From positions 62,001 to 126,000 of the forward strand of contig CAWCUH010000003.1 in the NCBI GenBank assembly GCA_963798655.1: a stretch of DNA of 64,000 nt. The letters are read 5' to 3'. Within the stretch, counting starts at the first letter, position 1; every line of letters begins with the position of its first letter. Shown piece by piece: positions 35,560 through 43,532 of this stretch. The notes under the pieces are model-generated. The model made no database searches, was not told the DNA's origin, and saw only the letters and a program-made list of their open reading frames with translations. The DNA comes from CAVSMC01 sp963798655 (GTDB lineage: Bacteria > Pseudomonadota > Gammaproteobacteria > Burkholderiales > Casimicrobiaceae). Both the position numbers and the translations under genes were made by a program.

Positions 35560-36420
35560 CTATTGCGGAAAATCGGCGGCGAGCGTCGTCGCCTCCCAGG
35601 CGTCGATCTCCTGCGTCATCGATTGCAGCTTCGCGCGGATGTGTCCGAGCGCCTGCGCGCCGAGCACGAGGCGAAGCGGCGGCGACGGCGACTGCACGGC
35701 GGCGATGATCGCCGCCGCGGCGCGCGCCGGGTCGCCCGGCTGCTTGCCGGCGCCGGCGTACACCGCCGTGCGGCGCACGCCGACCGTTTGCTCGTAGTCG
35801 GCGATGCCGACCCCGCGATCGCCTTGCGAATTGTCGAGGAAACGCGTCCGGAACGGACCGGGCTCGACCAGCAGCACGCGAATGCCGAGCGGCCTGGTTT
35901 CCTTCGACAGCGCCTCGGACACCGCTTCGACGGCGAACTTCGTCGCCGCGTAGAAGCCCGAGCCGGGATGCGCGACGATGCCCCCGACCGACGAGAGGTT
36001 GACGATGCAGCCGCTGCGCCGCCTGCGCATCGACGGCAGCACGCGCTGCGTGAGCGCGACGAGGCCGAAGAAGTTGGCGTCGAACATCGTGCGCACCGCC
36101 GCATCGTCGCCTTCCTCGATCGGCGCGTAGTAGCCGTATCCGGCGTTGTTCACCAGCACGTCGATCGCGCCGAACGCGCGCTCGGCTGCGGCCACCGCGT
36201 GGCCGATCTGCGCGTTGTCCGTCACGTCGAGCGCGACCGCAACGGCAGTGTCGCGATGCGCGTCGGCAAGCGCGCGCACGCTGCGCGGATCGCGCGCGGT
36301 CAGCACGACGCGCAAGCCTCGCTCGAGCAGTTGCCGCGCGAGCTCGTTGCCGATGCCCGACGAGCATCCGGTGATCAGCCAGACGGGCGCTGCCGTCGAT
36401 GGCGTGTTCGATGCGGGCAT
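35560..36420 (-). CDS. classical SDR family oxidoreductase
   Basis: A 286-residue short-chain dehydrogenase. The cofactor site is TGCSSGIGNELARQ, the stabilising motif NNAGYGYY, and the active site NLSSVGG with YAATK, so Ser-Tyr-Lys are all present. PGPFRTRF follows the active site. It resembles the large group of uncharacterised bacterial SDRs near 17-beta-hydroxysteroid or retinol dehydrogenases; the substrate is unknown. Unlike the SDR near 8 kb, its catalytic Lys is intact. It is divergent from yajD and converges with the VOC gene (26-base gap). Confidence 0.92.
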   Translation of the reverse strand: MPASNTPSTAAPVWLITGCSSGIGNELARQLLERGLRVVLTARDPRSVRALADAHRDTAVAVALDVTDNAQIGHAVAAAERAFGAIDVLVNNAGYGYYAPIEEGDDAAVRTMFDANFFGLVALTQRVLPSMRRRRSGCIVNLSSVGGIVAHPGSGFYAATKFAVEAVSEALSKETRPLGIRVLLVEPGPFRTRFLDNSQGDRGVGIADYEQTVGVRRTAVYAGAGKQPGDPARAAAAIIAAVQSPSPPLRLVLGAQALGHIRAKLQSMTQEIDAWEATTLAADFPQ

Positions 36421-36543
36421 GGAGCGGTCCTTCCTCGTTGTCGCGAGCGGTCGAGTGTACGCCGGGCGCCCGCGAGCGACGAGCGACCCGCGTCGTGCGC
36501 GACAGCGCTAAGATGCTCACCGACCGACCTGCAGGAAGCCGAC

Positions 36544-36924
36544 ATGCCGACGCACAAGAGCGGACCCGATCACGCCCGGCTCGACCGCATCGTCGCCGAC
36601 GCGCGCCGCGCTCGCGACGAGCGCGCGCAGGGCTATCGCGACCGGGCGCTGAAGATCTATCCGTGGGTCTGCGGACGCTGCGCCCGCGAGTTCACGCACG
36701 CGAACCTTCGGCTCCTCGAAGTGCATCATCGCGACCACAACCACGACAACAATCCCGAGGACGGCAGCAACTGGGAGCTGCTGTGCACGTACTGCCACGA
36801 GAACGAGCATCAGCGCTTCATCACCGAGCACGGCCGCGATCCCGAGGCGCCGCGCGCACCGGCGCCGGCGACGCACCAGCCGTTCGCGGACCTGAAGGCG
36901 CGTCTCACCAAGAAGCCCGGCTGA
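36544..36924 (+). CDS. yajD: YajD family HNH nuclease
   Basis: A 126-residue HNH protein that closely follows E. coli YajD: a start with Y-R-D-R-A-L-K-I-YPWVCGRC, zinc-binding CGRC and CTYCH pairs, LLEVHHRDHNHDNNPEDGSN containing the HH-N-H core (quoted in part), and the C-terminal PFADLKARL tail. HNH/ββα-metal nucleases nick or cut DNA; the biological role of YajD is not established. The ATG at 36544 has AGGAAG upstream. DUF2868 begins 17 bases after its stop. Confidence 0.92.
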   Translation: MPTHKSGPDHARLDRIVADARRARDERAQGYRDRALKIYPWVCGRCAREFTHANLRLLEVHHRDHNHDNNPEDGSNWELLCTYCHENEHQRFITEHGRDPEAPRAPAPATHQPFADLKARLTKKPG

Positions 36925-36941
36925 CACGGCGGCGCTGACGC

Positions 36942-38378
36942 GTGGACGAGCATGCTGCCCTCGAGGTCTCGGCGCTTCGCGCGATCGAAACCGCCGACGC
37001 CGCGCGCACGCTGTGGAGCGACGACGATCGCGCGTGGGCGAGCCGCGCGGCGGCCGAGGTCGTCGGCGCCAACGCCCCGCCGCAGACGTTCCTCGCACGC
37101 CGTGCGGCGCTCGCGATCGAGCGGCTCGGCACGCGGCATCCCGCGCTCGCGCACACGCTGCGTGCGATGCGCTGGCGGCCGTGGCTCGGCGTCGCGGTCG
37201 TCGTTGCGGCGTTCGCGCTCGGCGTGTTCGTCGATCAGGTCGGCAGCGCGCAGCGGATCAACATCCTCGCGCCGCCGGTGCTCGGGCTGCTGATCTGGAA
37301 CGTCGTCGTCTATGCGGCGATCGTCGTCGGCTACGTCGTGCGCTATGGCGACGAGGCGACACCGGGTCCTTTGCGCCGCGCGATCGCGCGCGTTGCGGCC
37401 GGCGCCTCGCCGCCGCGGCGCGCGGGTGCGATACGCGGCGCGCTCGTTGCATTCGTCGACGACTGGGCGCGGCGGTCGACGCCGCTCTACGCCGTACGCT
37501 CCGCGCGCATCCTGCACGTCGCCGCGGCGGCGCTCGCGTTGGGCGTGATCGCGGGCCTGTACGTGCGCGGACTCGCATTCGAGTATCGCGCGAGCTGGGA
37601 GAGCACGTTCCTCGATGCGTCGGCCGTGCGCTCGATCGTCGCGTTCGTGTACGCGCCCGGCGCGTTCGTCACCGGCATCGCGATCCCGCCGCTCGACGCG
37701 GTCGCCGCGATCCGTGCGCCTGCCGGCGAGAACGCGGCGCGCTGGGTGCATCTGATCGCGGCGAGCGTCGCCCTCATCGTCATCGTGCCGCGGCTGCTGC
37801 TCGCTCTGCTCGCGGGCATCGTCGAGCGCCACCGCGCCGCGCACATTGCGCTTTCTATCGAAGAAGCGTATTTCCAGCGGCTGCTGCGCGGCTATCGCGG
37901 CGGTCCGGCGCGCGTGCGCGTCGTTCCCTACAGCTACGCGCCGAGCGCGTCCAGCGTGGCGGGCCTCGAAGCGGTCGTCGCGCGAGCGTTCGGCGGCAGC
38001 GCGGCGATCGTGCTCACGCAGCCCGTCGCTTACGGCGCCGACGACGAGCACGCCGGGTCGGCGCAGCCGGCGGTCGGCACGACGCTCGTCGCGCTGTTCA
38101 ACGCGAGTGCCACGCCGGAGCGTGAAGTGCACGGCGCGTTTCTCGCGCGGCTCGCGCGGCAACACGACGGCGCCGAGGCGCTCGTTGCATTGATCGACGA
38201 AGCGTCGTGGGCCGCGCGCTGGCGCAGCGAGCCGGCGCGCCTGTCCGATCGCCGCGCGGCGTGGCGCGAGATCGCGAACGAGGCGGGCGTCCCGGCGGTG
38301 TTCGTCGACCTTGCGGCGCCCGATCTCGCGCAGACGGAAGCCGCGCTCGACGCGGCGCTCGCCGGCAGCGCGCAATGA
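36942..38378 (+). CDS. DUF2868 membrane protein
   Basis: A 478-residue protein of the DUF2868 family. Hydrophobic segments include about 85-105, 113-133, 190-210 and 265-290. An N-terminal cytoplasmic stretch begins with EVSALRAIETAD, and a C-terminal soluble part after about 300 includes VVPYSYAPSA. In many betaproteobacteria this gene directly precedes a DUF3482 GTPase, as here, where the two overlap by four bases (ATGA). The pair probably acts as a membrane-bound GTPase complex; its role is unknown. The start is GTG. The next but one genes downstream are injection-device spike parts, but the pair occurs elsewhere without them. Confidence 0.9.
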   Translation: MDEHAALEVSALRAIETADAARTLWSDDDRAWASRAAAEVVGANAPPQTFLARRAALAIERLGTRHPALAHTLRAMRWRPWLGVAVVVAAFALGVFVDQVGSAQRINILAPPVLGLLIWNVVVYAAIVVGYVVRYGDEATPGPLRRAIARVAAGASPPRRAGAIRGALVAFVDDWARRSTPLYAVRSARILHVAAAALALGVIAGLYVRGLAFEYRASWESTFLDASAVRSIVAFVYAPGAFVTGIAIPPLDAVAAIRAPAGENAARWVHLIAASVALIVIVPRLLLALLAGIVERHRAAHIALSIEEAYFQRLLRGYRGGPARVRVVPYSYAPSASSVAGLEAVVARAFGGSAAIVLTQPVAYGADDEHAGSAQPAVGTTLVALFNASATPEREVHGAFLARLARQHDGAEALVALIDEASWAARWRSEPARLSDRRAAWREIANEAGVPAVFVDLAAPDLAQTEAALDAALAGSAQ

Positions 38379-39868
38379 CCGCCGAAGCGCAAACGACGAT
38401 CGCGCTGTCGCTGATCTCGCATACGAATGCCGGCAAGACGACGCTCGCGCGCACGCTGGTCGGCAAGGACGTCGGCTCGGTGCGCGATGCGCAGCACGTC
38501 ACACAGGAAGCGACGTGCTACCCGCTGATCGAAACGCCGGAAGGCGACGCGCTGGTGCTGTGGGACACGCCGGGATTCGGCGACAGCGCGCGCCTCGCGC
38601 GCCGGCTTGCGCAGCAGAGCAATCCGATCGGATGGTTCCTCACGCAGGTCTGGGATCGATTCCGCGACCGTCCGTTCTTCCTGGCGCAGCAGATCGTGCG
38701 CAACGTCCGCGATCGGGCCGACGTCGTGCTGTATCTGGTCAACGCGTCCGAGACGCCGGCCGACGCCGGTTACCTGCGTCACGAGCTCGAAATCCTGCAC
38801 TGGATCGGCAAGCCGGTGATCGCGCTCGTGAACCAGACCGGTCGCCCGCGGCCGCGCGACGAAGAGCGGGCCGACGAGGCGGTGTGGCGCGACGCGTTCG
38901 CCGCGCATCCGATCGTGCGCGCGACGACGGCGCTCGACGCATTCGCGCGCTGCTGGGTGCAGGAGATCGTGCTGCTCGATCTCGTCGCCGACGCGCTGCC
39001 CGCGCAAAGCCGCGTGCCGTACCGACGGCTCGTCGACGCGTGGCAGGCGAGGCGCCTCGCGCAGTTCGACGCGGCGATCGCGGCGCTCGCCGCGCCCGTC
39101 GCGACCGCGGCCTGCGATGTCGAGCCGCTGACAGGAGCCGCAGCCGGCGGCGCGCTGCATCAGCTCGGGCGCAGCCTCGGTATTCGCAGCGACGACGCGG
39201 ATCGCGCGCGATCGCGCGCGGCGGATGCGATGGCGGCGCGTCTCGACGACGCGTTGCGCCGGAGCATGGACGAGGTGATCGCGCTGCACGGCCTCGACGG
39301 CCGTGCGAAGGGCGACGTGCTCGCGCGGCTCGCGACGAGCGCCGTGCTCGATGCGCCGATCAGCGAGGGCAAGGCCGCGATGATGGGCGGCGTGGTGTCG
39401 GGCGCGTTGACCGGACTCGCCACGGATCTCGCCACCGGCGGGCTCACGTTCGGCGCCGGCATGCTGACCGGCGCCGTGCTCGGCGCGCTCGGCGGCGCGG
39501 GCGTCGCTCGCGGCGTCAATCTCGCGCGCGGCAAATCGGGCTCGGTCGTGCGCTGGGACGATGCGCTGCTGTCCGGCCTCGTGGTCTCGGCGCTGCTGCG
39601 CTATCTCGCCGTCGCGCATTACGGTCGCGGCCGCGGCGACTGGATCGAGACCGAGTACCCGCCGTTCTGGACGACGCTCGTCCAGGGCATCGTCGATGCA
39701 CGCCGCGACCGGCTTGGCGCGATCTGGGCGAAACGCGAGCCGACGTGCGATCGAGCGACGATCGAGGCGCGATTGCGCCCGGTGATCGCCGAAGCCGCGC
39801 GCGAAGCGCTGGGCCGACTCTATCCCGATGCGCCAGCCGCGTTCGACGCGTCGGCGCGAGCGAGTTAG
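38375..39868 (+). CDS. DUF3482 GTPase (Era/YfjP-like G domain)
   Basis: A 497-residue protein. The N-terminal G domain shows G1 SHTNAGKTTL, G3 DTPGFGDS and G4 NQTG, with a Thr-rich switch I (QHVTQEAT). The DUF3482 region follows, including a glycine-rich hydrophobic hairpin (about 330-385, GGVVSGALTGLATDLATGG and GAGMLTGAVLGALGGAGVA) that could insert in membranes, reminiscent of dynamin-like or Gly-zipper proteins. It hydrolyses GTP by family inference. Translational coupling with DUF2868 through the ATGA overlap supports a complex of the two. Confidence 0.91.
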   Translation: MTAEAQTTIALSLISHTNAGKTTLARTLVGKDVGSVRDAQHVTQEATCYPLIETPEGDALVLWDTPGFGDSARLARRLAQQSNPIGWFLTQVWDRFRDRPFFLAQQIVRNVRDRADVVLYLVNASETPADAGYLRHELEILHWIGKPVIALVNQTGRPRPRDEERADEAVWRDAFAAHPIVRATTALDAFARCWVQEIVLLDLVADALPAQSRVPYRRLVDAWQARRLAQFDAAIAALAAPVATAACDVEPLTGAAAGGALHQLGRSLGIRSDDADRARSRAADAMAARLDDALRRSMDEVIALHGLDGRAKGDVLARLATSAVLDAPISEGKAAMMGGVVSGALTGLATDLATGGLTFGAGMLTGAVLGALGGAGVARGVNLARGKSGSVVRWDDALLSGLVVSALLRYLAVAHYGRGRGDWIETEYPPFWTTLVQGIVDARRDRLGAIWAKREPTCDRATIEARLRPVIAEAAREALGRLYPDAPAAFDASARAS

Positions 39869-39908
39869 CCCACGCGCCGCGAATCGAGCCACCGAACGGG
39901 AGGCAGCC

Positions 39909-40415
39909 ATGTCATCGAACGCAAAGGGCGTCGCCACGGCGGTCGTCGTCGACAACGACGATCCGCAACGGCTGTGTCGGGTCAAGGTCCGTTATCCGTG
40001 GCACGACGATCCGGCGGCGACGCACTGGGCGCGCCTCGCGATGCCGACCACGGCGAGGACTCACGGCTTCGCCGTCATCCCCGACGTCGGCGACGAGGTC
40101 GTCGTCGCGTTCGAGCGCGAGGACGTCCGCCGGCCCTTCGTGATCGGCACGCTGTGGAACGCGGTCGACGCGCCGCCGGAGGCGAGCGCATCGGACGATG
40201 CAAAGCGCGGCCCCATCGACGCGCGCGCGCTTTGCCTGCAGGACGACAAGGGCAATCGCGTGCGCATCGACGGCAAGACCGGCGTGGTGGAGATCACCTC
40301 GATCGCCAAGGTGACGATCAAGGCACCGTCGGTGTCGATCGAGTCGAGCGGCGCGCTCGACATCAAGGCTGGCGCAACGCTGACGCTGCGCGGGGCGTTG
40401 ATCAACCTGAACTAG
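39909..40415 (+). CDS. stand-alone gpV/VgrG C-terminal-like spike protein
   Basis: A 168-residue protein with the OB-fold of phage baseplate assembly protein V / VgrG gp5 (GVATAVVVDNDDPQRLCRVKV, quoted in part; HWARLAMPTTARTHGFAVIPDVGDEVVVAFE; RRPFVIGTLWN) and a C-terminal beta-helix needle of short repeats (KGNRVRIDGKTGVVEITS, VTIKAPSVSIESSGALDIKAG). It lacks the gp27/gp44-like N-terminal domains of full VgrG. It should trimerise to form the spike of a contractile injection device. GGGAGG precedes the ATG. The PAAR tip gene follows after 11 bases, the arrangement expected of a spike-tip unit. No tube or baseplate gene is next to it. Confidence 0.88.
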   Translation: MSSNAKGVATAVVVDNDDPQRLCRVKVRYPWHDDPAATHWARLAMPTTARTHGFAVIPDVGDEVVVAFEREDVRRPFVIGTLWNAVDAPPEASASDDAKRGPIDARALCLQDDKGNRVRIDGKTGVVEITSIAKVTIKAPSVSIESSGALDIKAGATLTLRGALINLN

Positions 40416-40426
40416 AGGAGCAGGCG

Positions 40427-40725
40427 ATGGGACGTCCGGCGGCGCGCGTTGGCGACATCACCGAGCATGGAACGCGTGCTCGGCCCGGGGCCGGGATGCG
40501 CGACGGTCATGATCGGCGGGCGCCCGGCGTGGCCGCGGCGGCGCCGACCATCACGCGTGTCCGCTCGTCGACGGCACGCGAGCGCATGTCGGCGGTGTCG
40601 TCGTCGTCGCGAGCGCGACCGTTTCGATCGGCGGTCGCGCGGCCGCACGGCAGGGTGACGCCATCGTCGAGGCAACCGGGACCAACGCGATCGCCACCGG
40701 CGCGCCGACGGTGCTGATCGGTTGA
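40427..40725 (+). CDS. PAAR-domain spike tip protein, two frameshifts
   Basis: Three frames reconstruct a PAAR protein of about 98 residues. The ATG at 40427 (GAGGAG upstream) gives MGRPAARVGDITEHGT. A shift at about 40475 leads to LGPGPGCATVMIGGRPAW. A second at about 40536 leads to ADHHACPLVDGTRAHVGG and GGRAAARQGDAIVEATG, ending at 40725. The G-D-x-x-x-H, H-x-C-P and G-R-A-A-A-R-Q-G-D motifs are the zinc-binding and repeat features of PAAR tips, which sharpen the gpV/VgrG spike and can carry effectors. Net length is 3n+2, matching two one-base insertions. Two shifts within 60 bases could also mean real decay. Confidence 0.78.
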
Positions 40726-40755
40726 CGCGCGGCGCGCGGGCAGAAGCGGTTGCGC

Positions 40756-41919
40756 TCATCCGCTGCGCGCGCAGCGAAACCCGACGTCGTCGCTGCGCGT
40801 CGCGGGATCGGCGAAGAAGCGCCGCGTCGCGCTGATCCGCTCGGCCGGATCGTGCCATCCGCCACCGCGGATCACCTTGCCGGTGCCGCTCGCCGGGCCC
40901 TTCGGGTTGTGCCGATCGCTCGGCGAAAAACCTTCGGCGTACCAGTCGGCGACCCATTCGGCGGCGTTGCCCGCGAGATCGTCGATGCCGAGCGCGCTCC
41001 TGCCCGCCGGATGCGTGCCGATGGGCGCGAGCCCGCCGCGGTATGCGTCGGTCGCGGCGCTGGCGAAATTCGCCTGGTCCGCCGTCGGCGGCGAATCGCC
41101 CCAGGGAAACGTGCGCGCATCCGTGCCGCGCGCCGCCTTTTCCCATTCGGCCTCGCTCGGCAGGCGCTTGCCGGCCCATTGGCAGTAGGCATCGGCATCG
41201 TTCCAGGCAACGCCGACGACCGGCAGATCGGCGTCCCTCGCGGCGTCGACGTCCTCCCAACCATCAGGCGGCTGCGATCGCGTCGCGTCGAGGTACCTGC
41301 GGTAGCGCGCAGTCGAGACCTCGTACCGATCGAGATGAAACGCGTCGACGTACACGTCGCGGCGCGGCGAATCGTCGTCGTTTCCCATCGTGAACGTCCC
41401 GGCGGCAACGGACACGACGCTCGCGCCGTCGCCGGCGTGCGTCGTCCAGATCCAGCCTCCGATCGCCGCGACTGCTGCGACGACGATCAACGGCGCGGCG
41501 ACCTTCGCCAGCCGTCGCCGCCTCGCCTGCGCGATGCGGTGGACCGCGTCGGCGACCGATGCCGCAACGTTGCCCTGCGGCTCGAGCATCGTCACCGACT
41601 TCAGCACGGCCGGAATCGCTTCGAGCGGCATCGGCTGCAACAGCACCGGCAGCATCCGGCCCGCCGGACGCTTCCACGTCTTCTGCGCGATGTCGAGCTC
41701 GGTCAGCGTGTAGCTGCCGCGATCGAGCGCGTGCACGCTGATCAGGAACACGAACAGGTCGGCCCGCTCGATGGCGTCGCGGATGCGCGCGTCGTACTCC
41801 TCGCCCGGCGGCAGCGTGTCGCGGTCGAAGAACACCTCGTGGCCCTGCGCGCGCAGCGCGAGCTCGGTCGCGGTCGCGATTGCACGGTCTTCGGACGCGT
41901 AGCTTAGGAAGATCTTCAT
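40756..41919 (-). CDS. TIR domain - transmembrane - formylglycine-generating-enzyme-like domain protein
   Basis: A 387-residue protein. Residues 1-130 are a TIR domain (MKIFLSYASEDR, HEVFFDRDTLPPGEEY, ADLFVFLISVHAL, YTLTELDIAQ with the candidate catalytic Glu). A helix at about 143-162 should span the membrane. Residues 170-387 are an FGE/SUMF1-fold domain (GTFTMGNDDD, YEVSTARYRRYL, PVVGVAWNDADAYCQWAGKR, LPSEAEWEKAARG, GNAAEWVADW, VIRGGGW, VGFRCAR). The redox cysteines of true formylglycine-generating enzymes are absent from the RGGGW region, so the domain probably binds rather than oxidises a target. TIR domains can cleave NAD(+) or signal by oligomerising. Topology predicts cytoplasmic TIR and periplasmic FGE, as in a sensor-effector. 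Confidence 0.9.
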   Translation of the reverse strand: MKIFLSYASEDRAIATATELALRAQGHEVFFDRDTLPPGEEYDARIRDAIERADLFVFLISVHALDRGSYTLTELDIAQKTWKRPAGRMLPVLLQPMPLEAIPAVLKSVTMLEPQGNVAASVADAVHRIAQARRRRLAKVAAPLIVVAAVAAIGGWIWTTHAGDGASVVSVAAGTFTMGNDDDSPRRDVYVDAFHLDRYEVSTARYRRYLDATRSQPPDGWEDVDAARDADLPVVGVAWNDADAYCQWAGKRLPSEAEWEKAARGTDARTFPWGDSPPTADQANFASAATDAYRGGLAPIGTHPAGRSALGIDDLAGNAAEWVADWYAEGFSPSDRHNPKGPASGTGKVIRGGGWHDPAERISATRRFFADPATRSDDVGFRCARSG

Positions 41920-42040
41920 TTCGAACCGTGAACCGACGGCGGTCGATTCACCGGTTGATCACCGACTCGGATGCTAAAGCAATAAGCGAAACAGCGCTTT
42001 GCGCTCGACAAGACACCGTCCGCGAATATTCAACTGCCCC

Positions 42041-42069
42041 TTGACGATCCGAATGTTTGTTTGTCTACT
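42041..42069 (+). promoter_or_regulatory. candidate promoter of the CHAT-caspase operon
   Basis: TTGACG (42041-42046; five of six matches) followed after 17 bases by TCTACT (42064-42069; four of six). Transcription would begin near 42076, about 30 bases before the lipoprotein ATG at 42108. No other clear promoter is seen before 56601 among genes separated by at most 32 bases. Confidence 0.5.
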
Positions 42070-42107
42070 ACGTCGACCCTGTTCATGTGGTGTTCAAACG
42101 CGACGCA

Positions 42108-43016
42108 ATGATGCGGCATTTCCGGTGCGCTCTTACGCTCGCGGCCTCGGTCCTGCTTCTTTGCGGCTGCGCGACGCAGACGATCCAGCAGGCCGCGACG
42201 TTCGGCAAGGCGGGCGTCGACTACACCGACGCGGTCGGCGATTTCCTCGACGTCTATCTCGTCACGCGAATCGATGCGAACTCGCGGCTCGCGCTCGACG
42301 CGCGGACGCTGAAGATCGACGCGCAGCTCGTCGGCGAGCTGCCGACGACGATCACCGAGTACGACGCGCGGGCAATGAAGACGGTGCGCGAGACGGCGCA
42401 GCTGCGCAACAACGTTCGTCTGACGCGCGCGTACTTCGAAAGCCTGAACGCGCTCGCGACGTCGAACCTGCCCGATGAAGGCGGCGCAGCGCTCAAGAGC
42501 CTGGGCGCGGCGATCGAGGACGTCAACACGGCGACCGGCGGCTCGGGCACGGCGTTCACCCCGGATCAGCTCGGCTATGTGCAGAAGCTCGGCACGATCG
42601 GCGTCAAAGCTGCGGTGGCCGCACGCGTGCGCGAGGCGCTCGAGCGCGACAAGCAGGTGATCGGCTGGCAGCTCGCATGGCAGGAGATGATGCTCGGCAC
42701 GCTGGTGAAGCCGGTGCGCGACGAATACGAGCGCGCGCTGCAGCGGATGCACGACGAAAAGGTCGCCGCTCCGTATGCCGACGGCACGGCGATTCTCGGT
42801 GCTCAATGGATCGAGGACCGCCGTCAATGGGTCCGCTCGCGCTTCTACGTCGAGGCGTTCGACAAGGCGCGCGCGGCGGCGGCGTACATGCGCAGCATAT
42901 GGGAGGACATGATGTCCGGACAGGGCGACCCTGCGTCGATGCGGTTGATGCTCGCCGATCTGAAGGAGTTCAGCGCCGTCGTGCGTGCGTTCGACGCCGC
43001 CGAACGCGCGAAGTGA
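42108..43016 (+). CDS. lipoprotein of unknown function
   Basis: A 302-residue protein with a lipoprotein signal: basic MMRHFR, hydrophobic ALTLAASVLLL, then LCGC with the lipidated Cys at about 21. The mature part is mostly alpha-helical with charged heptad-like stretches (AMKTVRETAQLRNNVRLTRAYFESLNAL, quoted in part) and no recognised domain. It should sit on the periplasmic face of a membrane. The start at 42108 is chosen so that the signal sequence is correctly placed; an upstream TTG at 42057 would bury it. It is the first gene of the seven-gene run ending with the caspase and is separated by four bases from the next gene. Confidence 0.82.
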   Translation: MMRHFRCALTLAASVLLLCGCATQTIQQAATFGKAGVDYTDAVGDFLDVYLVTRIDANSRLALDARTLKIDAQLVGELPTTITEYDARAMKTVRETAQLRNNVRLTRAYFESLNALATSNLPDEGGAALKSLGAAIEDVNTATGGSGTAFTPDQLGYVQKLGTIGVKAAVAARVREALERDKQVIGWQLAWQEMMLGTLVKPVRDEYERALQRMHDEKVAAPYADGTAILGAQWIEDRRQWVRSRFYVEAFDKARAAAAYMRSIWEDMMSGQGDPASMRLMLADLKEFSAVVRAFDAAERAK

Positions 43017-43020
43017 GGCG

Positions 43021-43503
43021 ATGATGACGACGCCACGTTCGGGCAAGCGGCGCGCCGCGCCGAAGACGCGACCGCACGCGAAGAAGCGTGCCGCCGCGCC
43101 CGCGCTGCCGTTGCCCGTACGCCGATCGCGGGGCGCTCCCGCCGTCACGGGCGCCGCCGCGCTTGCCGACGCGCTCACGCAGATCGACGACAGCATCGAC
43201 GTGTTGAGCAAGGTCGTGAAGCGGCTTACCGCGATGTCGCAGTCGCAGGTTTCCGCGCTCGCGCTCGCCGATCGGCAAGCGCGGGCGCGCGCGATCTCGA
43301 ATGCCGGTCTCGCGATCGAGGACCTCGAGAATGCGAAGCTCGCTGCGCTGAACGAAGCGTTCGAGGCGCGCCGGCCCGAGCTCGCGCGCGCGACGGCGAA
43401 CCTCGCCGGCGATCTCGCGCAGTTGCAGGACGTCGTCGCGTTCATCGGCGCTGCCGCGGCCGCCGTCGGCATCGTCGCCGACATCGCGGCGATCGCCGCC
43501 TGA
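43021..43503 (+). CDS. small basic helical protein with hydrophobic C-terminus, unknown function
   Basis: A 160-residue protein that I do not recognise. Residues 1-45 are strongly basic and low in order (KRRAAPKTRPHAKKRAAA). Residues 46-130 form charged helices likely to coil (DSIDVLSKVVKRLTAMSQ). Residues 134-160 are a hydrophobic Ala/Ile/Val stretch (VVAFIGAAAAAVGIVADIAAIAA) that could be a transmembrane or membrane-inserting helix. It sits four bases after the lipoprotein and 29 before the hydrolase-CHAT gene. Its location next to two CHAT proteins and a caspase-like protease makes it a possible protease substrate or membrane effector; that is speculation from context. Confidence 0.78.
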   Translation: MMTTPRSGKRRAAPKTRPHAKKRAAAPALPLPVRRSRGAPAVTGAAALADALTQIDDSIDVLSKVVKRLTAMSQSQVSALALADRQARARAISNAGLAIEDLENAKLAALNEAFEARRPELARATANLAGDLAQLQDVVAFIGAAAAAVGIVADIAAIAA

Positions 43504-43532
43504 CGCAAACGGATCGAACGAGGGGCCCCGCG

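Noticed and set aside
40427..40725. Calling the PAAR gene a decayed pseudogene
   Set aside because: All PAAR motifs survive and the shifts match the sign of the other shifts in the window, so sequence error is at least as likely; decay is not excluded.
43021..43503. Bacterial gasdermin
   Set aside because: Too short and without the beta-rich pore-forming fold; only the genomic context is similar.
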